Below, piece by piece: positions 60,531 to 64,000 of a DNA stretch of 64,000 nucleotides. Each line of letters begins with the position of its first letter. The stretch's first letter is position 1. The stretch comes from CAXBES01 sp963974915. GTDB lineage: Bacteria > Bacteroidota > Bacteroidia > Flavobacteriales > Flavobacteriaceae. The notes under the pieces were generated by a model that saw only the letters and a list, made by a program, of their open reading frames with translations, had not been told where the DNA came from and did not search any database. The translations under genes were made by a program, and so were the position numbers. Location of the stretch: the NCBI GenBank assembly GCA_963974915.1, contig CAXBES010000002.1, positions 186,001 to 250,000 on the forward strand, read 5' to 3'.

Positions 60531-61895
60531 ATGTGTAATACCTTAGTTGATAAATACAATGTCGCGGGACCAAGATATACCAGCTATCCCACAGTCCCGT
60601 ATTGGGACAATGCCGGTTTCTCATTAAAGGCGTGGAAAGAGACACTTAAAAAAAGTTTTATAGCTTCAAACAGTACCGAGGGCATAAGTCTATACATCCA
60701 CCTTCCGTTTTGTGAGAGTCTTTGTACTTTTTGTGGCTGTCATAAACGAATTACCAAGAATCATTCGGTTGAAATTCCATATTTAAAAACACTATTAAGA
60801 GAGCTTGAACTTTATGTTGAATTATTGGGTGAAAAACCCAGAATAAAAGAATTGCACATTGGCGGTGGTACGCCTACGTTTTACAGTCCGGAGAATCTGC
60901 AAATGTTACTTGAAGGTCTTTTCCGAAGAACTATAAAAGCACCTAATGCCGAGTTAAGTTTTGAAGGGCATCCCAACAACACCACAAAGAGTCATATTAA
61001 AACTCTGGCATCATTTGGTTTCAAACGTGTAAGTTATGGCGTTCAGGATTACAATGAAACTGTTCAAAAAGCAATTAATCGTATTCAACCTTTAGATAAT
61101 GTAATCCGGGTGACAAACGAAGCTCGCGAGCTTGGGTATGACTCTGTTGGGCATGATATTATCTTCGGACTCCCATTTCAGAAGAAAGAACACATAATTA
61201 AAACTATTGAGGTCACCACGCAATTACGTCCCGATCGTATCGCTTTCTATAGTTACGCGCATGTCCCCTGGATGAAAGGGAACGGACAAAGAGGTTTTAA
61301 AGATGCAGATCTCCCTACAGCCGAAGAGAAAAAAGAACAATATGAACTAGGCAGAGAGTTACTTCTTAAAGCGGGATATATTGAAATTGGAATGGATCAT
61401 TTTGCATTACCTACCGATAGTCTTAGCAAAGCTTTAGAAAATAAAACCATCCACCGAAATTTTATGGGATACACAAATTCTAAAACCCAGGTGATGATTG
61501 GGCTTGGAGCATCCGCAATTAGCGATAGCTGGTTTAGTTTTGCTCAAAACGAAAAAGGTGTAGAAGCTTATCAAGATTTAGTGCAACGCGGTATTATCCC
61601 GGTTTTTAGAGGTCATATTCTTTCAGAAGAAGATCTAATTGTAAGAAAGCACATTTTAAACATCATGTGTAACCTCGAAACCTCCTGGAATGAGGAAGCC
61701 ATGTATTTTGATGCGCTACCTTCCACCCTATCGAAGCTAGCCGAAATGCAACAAGATAAATTAATTGAAATACGCAAAGACAGTTTAATCGTCACCGAAA
61801 AAGGGCGTCCCTTTGTAAGAAATATATGTATGGCGTTTGATGTGTTGTTACAACGCAACAAACCCGACACACAAGTTTTTTCTATGACTATTTAA
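60531..61895 (+). CDS. hemN: Oxygen-independent coproporphyrinogen III oxidase
   Basis: A radical SAM enzyme of 454 residues that decarboxylates coproporphyrinogen III to protoporphyrinogen IX in heme synthesis without oxygen. The Fe-S ligands are C61, C65 and C68 (CESLCTFCGC), with C70 as in HemN. The N-terminal GPRYTSYPTVPYW and the IGLGASAISD segment near residue 325 separate true HemN from the HemW chaperone. Monocistronic, with a strong terminator downstream. Expression under low oxygen is expected but no Fnr-type site was identified. Confidence 0.97.
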   Translation: MCNTLVDKYNVAGPRYTSYPTVPYWDNAGFSLKAWKETLKKSFIASNSTEGISLYIHLPFCESLCTFCGCHKRITKNHSVEIPYLKTLLRELELYVELLGEKPRIKELHIGGGTPTFYSPENLQMLLEGLFRRTIKAPNAELSFEGHPNNTTKSHIKTLASFGFKRVSYGVQDYNETVQKAINRIQPLDNVIRVTNEARELGYDSVGHDIIFGLPFQKKEHIIKTIEVTTQLRPDRIAFYSYAHVPWMKGNGQRGFKDADLPTAEEKKEQYELGRELLLKAGYIEIGMDHFALPTDSLSKALENKTIHRNFMGYTNSKTQVMIGLGASAISDSWFSFAQNEKGVEAYQDLVQRGIIPVFRGHILSEEDLIVRKHILNIMCNLETSWNEEAMYFDALPSTLSKLAEMQQDKLIEIRKDSLIVTEKGRPFVRNICMAFDVLLQRNKPDTQVFSMTI

Positions 61896-61917
61896 AGTTT
61901 AGTTCTGATTTGAAAGA

Positions 61918-61950
61918 GGGAAGTGAGCATTTATTTACTTCCCTTTTTTT
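61918..61950 (+). terminator. hemN terminator
   Basis: gggaagt / acttccc with a 12-nt loop is followed by seven T on the plus strand. It overlaps the 3' end of the convergent gene at 61935. Confidence 0.85.
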
Positions 61951-63029
61951 ATGGGTATATTGTATTCAATATTTTGCACCCAAAATCTACCGTAGACAAA
62001 TTCTCCATCAGGATAATGCCAGATGGCTTCACCATAGCTTGGTAGATTATAACCGTGATAATTCTTGTAGTGGCTTGCCGGAGTTGAAAATCGATATTTT
62101 TTCATATCATCAATATCATATCGATCATCGGAAACAAAATTAACTAACTGTCCTATGTCGTTAAAGTGTAACACGGCAGAAATAGTAACCCCCTGATTTT
62201 TAAAGTAAGCTCTTACCGATGTAGCATCAATAATTTCCCATTCAATCCTCTCGTCTATGAGTGCGGCAGGCGCGAATAAACAAAGGTCATTAAAATAAGT
62301 GACCGTTTCGGTTGGAAAAAGCTCGGGAGTATTGTTGGAAGCCACGGGTATTAACGAAAGTAATTTAATGCGCATAGATGCAGTGTCGTTCCTGTAAAAA
62401 TGATAGCCCGAAGTAGGTAGCCCTTTTACCTTTGCATCCATAAAGAACAGTCTCGCAGGCTCATTAAAAGTATTAATTTGTTGAGAGGTAAAGGAAAACC
62501 AATCATTTTTTTTACTTCGCATCTCTCCTTTAAAACTCAATTTCATATTGAAGATCCCGGGTTTACCTAAAACATCTGTATATCTCAAATATTTCTGAAC
62601 AGGCTCCGGTAAATTCTTAATATCATCTTCAGTGATCACAGTTTTGGAAACACCAGAAACTTCAATAACTTTAGATACATCCATCATATAGGTTTTCTTG
62701 AAATTCCGGGTTGAAAGTGCCATTAGAGCAGCCACCAAGATGATAATATTAGCCAGCGTTCCAAATTTGGCATCTTGCCAATAGATTACGATTAGAACCT
62801 GTGAAAGAACGCCGCCCAGGATCGCAACTACGATCCCCAGTTCACTTTTAAAAATAAAGAGAAGAAATGAGGCTATAAAAAATAGTCCTGCAAATAAAAA
62901 AAGCATTCCCATGTTCTTCGAAATGCTCTGCGAAAGTTGTGATATTTCGGCTATACTAAAGGCCTTTGCAACACCCATGAAATGGATTAGACCATGAACC
63001 AGAAGTAAGATTCCAATTATATACTTCAT
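61935..63029 (-). CDS. DUF6544/DUF6920-like membrane protein
   Basis: 364 residues: four N-terminal transmembrane helices (about 1-110), then a soluble domain beginning LPEPVQKYLRYTDVLGKPGI and including RLFFMDAKVKGLPTSGYHFY, FNDLCLFAPAALID and GEAIWHYPDGEFVYGRFWVQ. That conserved string belongs to a domain of unknown function I know as DUF6544 or DUF6920, often fused to DoxX- or DUF-like membrane segments. No role is known. It is the last gene on the minus strand before the SafE cluster. Confidence 0.85.
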   Translation of the reverse strand: MKYIIGILLLVHGLIHFMGVAKAFSIAEISQLSQSISKNMGMLFLFAGLFFIASFLLFIFKSELGIVVAILGGVLSQVLIVIYWQDAKFGTLANIIILVAALMALSTRNFKKTYMMDVSKVIEVSGVSKTVITEDDIKNLPEPVQKYLRYTDVLGKPGIFNMKLSFKGEMRSKKNDWFSFTSQQINTFNEPARLFFMDAKVKGLPTSGYHFYRNDTASMRIKLLSLIPVASNNTPELFPTETVTYFNDLCLFAPAALIDERIEWEIIDATSVRAYFKNQGVTISAVLHFNDIGQLVNFVSDDRYDIDDMKKYRFSTPASHYKNYHGYNLPSYGEAIWHYPDGEFVYGRFWVQNIEYNIPIKKGK

Positions 63030-63187
63030 CGCTATTAAAAATTAAGGATACATTTCAAAATTAAAATGCAATCTCCTAATTTTCAATGACAAATATCATC
63101 ACACATAACATCAATTATTTAATCGAGTGAGTAGATCTTTTATTTCCATCACATGTACTGAAATATTCTGGAAATGAAATAAGATAT

Positions 63188-63325
63188 TTATTCGTCCTCC
63201 TTTTTTTTACCACTTTGAACCATTGAGTAAATTACTACAGATAGGATTACACAAACTACGGCGAATACAATGATTATAGCGGTTCCCATGCCCCAATTCA
63301 CCTGAGGAATAAAATTTGAAATCAT
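63188..63325 (-). CDS. 45-residue single-pass membrane peptide
   Basis: An ATG-started ORF: a short N-terminal segment (MISNFIPQVNWGMG), one transmembrane helix (TAIIIVFAVVCVILSVVIYS) and a charged tail (GKKKEDE). It starts 5 bp after the SafE-like gene, so it is co-transcribed. Length and topology recall small subunits or assembly factors beside cytochrome oxidase genes, such as CcoS or CcoQ, but I cannot assign it. Confidence 0.65.
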   Translation of the reverse strand: MISNFIPQVNWGMGTAIIIVFAVVCVILSVVIYSMVQSGKKKEDE

Positions 63326-63330
63326 ATTTT

Positions 63331-64000
63331 TTAATTATTTAAGTTAGTAACTTCAGTAAGATCATCGTGACATTGATAGTTAGAATCTACAGTTTCTACC
63401 ATTTGTTTTGGTGAGATATATGGAATTCCCAATCCCATACCTCTTAAAATAAACAAGCAGCCAAAAATAACCACGAATACAGGAATTGCTCGTCTAATTT
63501 TACTTTTTACAGATCCGGTGATTATAGATCCAAGATAAATTGCAGTTGTCATTAAAGGAATGGTTCCAACACCAAAAAGTGCCATATACAAACTACTTTC
63601 CCAAACATTCCCTAATGCAACCGAAGCGAAAATTGCAACATACACTAATCCGCAAGGTAAAAAGCCATTCAGAAAACCAATGGTTAAAAACGTATCAGGG
63701 GTTTTCTTTTTTAGTTCGTTCCCCAAGGCAGTTTTTATTTTTGACACAACACGAAACATTGGTTTCGAAAAATTATAATTACTAATAAATTTTTTCGGAA
63801 GTAATACAAAAAGGATCATCAGGATCCCGATCACTATAGAAAGCTGCTGTTGCATTCCAAAAATAGACGCACTTTTTCCTATCAGTCCGAATATGAGTCC
63901 AATGCTACTATACGCCAGAATCCTTCCAAAGTGATATAAAAATATCTGAATCGTTTTTCGCAGTGGATTACTCCTGTCTACAGGTAATAAAAAAGCGATG
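63331..64000 (-). CDS. Sulfite exporter TauE/SafE-family membrane protein, 5' end outside the window
   Basis: The open frame runs off the right edge and has no start in view; the internal ATG at 63855 is not the start because the conserved part continues upstream (IAFLLPVDRSNPLRKT, IFLYHFGRILAYSSIGLIFG). About 223 residues are visible with five or more membrane helices, including GFLNGFLPCGLVYVAIFASV with the P-C-G motif of the DsbD/SafE-like family. In flavobacteria this gene commonly follows the cbb3 oxidase and ccoGHS genes, so copper or cytochrome assembly is likely, though those genes are not in the window. Confidence 0.88.
   Translation of the reverse strand, partial: IAFLLPVDRSNPLRKTIQIFLYHFGRILAYSSIGLIFGLIGKSASIFGMQQQLSIVIGILMILFVLLPKKFISNYNFSKPMFRVVSKIKTALGNELKKKTPDTFLTIGFLNGFLPCGLVYVAIFASVALGNVWESSLYMALFGVGTIPLMTTAIYLGSIITGSVKSKIRRAIPVFVVIFGCLFILRGMGLGIPYISPKQMVETVDSNYQCHDDLTEVTNLNN

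Noticed and set aside
1..64000. tRNA, rRNA, CRISPR arrays, transposases, integrases, prophage or plasmid origins
   Set aside because: I looked for their hallmarks in the gaps and proteins and found none. The window reads as ordinary chromosomal core with accessory envelope genes.
63856..64000. The ATG at 63855 as start of the SafE-like protein
   Set aside because: The same frame stays open to the window edge and encodes typical family sequence upstream, so the gene is truncated by the window and does not start there.

Overview
The window looks like chromosomal core DNA of a member of the Flavobacteriaceae (Bacteroidota). The evidence is low GC, a gldA-type gliding ABC ATPase, two proteins with type IX secretion (T9SS) C-terminal sorting domains, many small Bacteroidota-style lipoproteins, a split cobalamin-dependent methionine synthase, a GSCFA protein, and promoters fitting the Bacteroidota TTTG/TAnnTTTG consensus. 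I see no rRNA, tRNA, CRISPR array, transposase or prophage.

Layout. 1-7.3 kb (minus): two overlapping DUF3857/transglutaminase genes, dtd, rsgA, a DAHP synthase-chorismate mutase fusion and prephenate dehydratase. The last two sit behind an aromatic-residue-rich leader peptide and an attenuator-type terminator. 7.3-8.2 kb (plus): gldA. 8.2-12 kb (minus): a tandem duplication of a two-gene unit, a PagL-like acyloxyacyl hydrolase plus a GIN-domain (DUF2807) lipoprotein. 12-20.8 kb (minus): threonine/serine dehydratase and an Rrf2 regulator, then a methionine operon (PLP trans-sulfuration enzyme, homoserine dehydrogenase, OsmC, split MetH, MetF) led by a SAM-I riboswitch. 21-23.2 kb (plus): a small exported protein, then metK behind a SAM-II-type riboswitch with extra hairpins.

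23.2-29.6 kb (minus): a small membrane protein, a TPR histidine kinase, a LuxR-type response regulator, a PQQ-like beta-propeller protein and DUF6252-like lipoproteins. Three promoters here share an 18-bp near-palindrome at a fixed distance from the -7 box, which suggests a self-regulated two-component regulon. 29.6-33.2 kb (minus): GSCFA protein and alaS. 33.3-36.5 kb (plus): M23 peptidase, MerR, LemA and two TPM proteins. 36.7-42.6 kb: a membrane-spanning TPR-HTH regulator divergent from a large Asp-box T9SS protein. 42.9-46.1 kb: der, era and small membrane or hypothetical genes.

46.2-54.4 kb: a sigma factor with a TPR membrane partner (minus), divergent from two paralogous lipoproteins, a PKD-domain protein and a CHAT-protease TPR protein (plus). 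I read this as one sigma-controlled envelope module, and it is the best candidate here for an undescribed system. 54.4-64 kb: a CPA1 Na+/H+ antiporter, an AraC regulator, a second T9SS protein, a HAD phosphatase, hemN, a DUF6544-like membrane protein, a 45-residue membrane peptide and a SafE-like protein cut by the window end.

No similarity search was possible. Family calls come from recognised motifs and architecture, and base pairings were worked out by hand.
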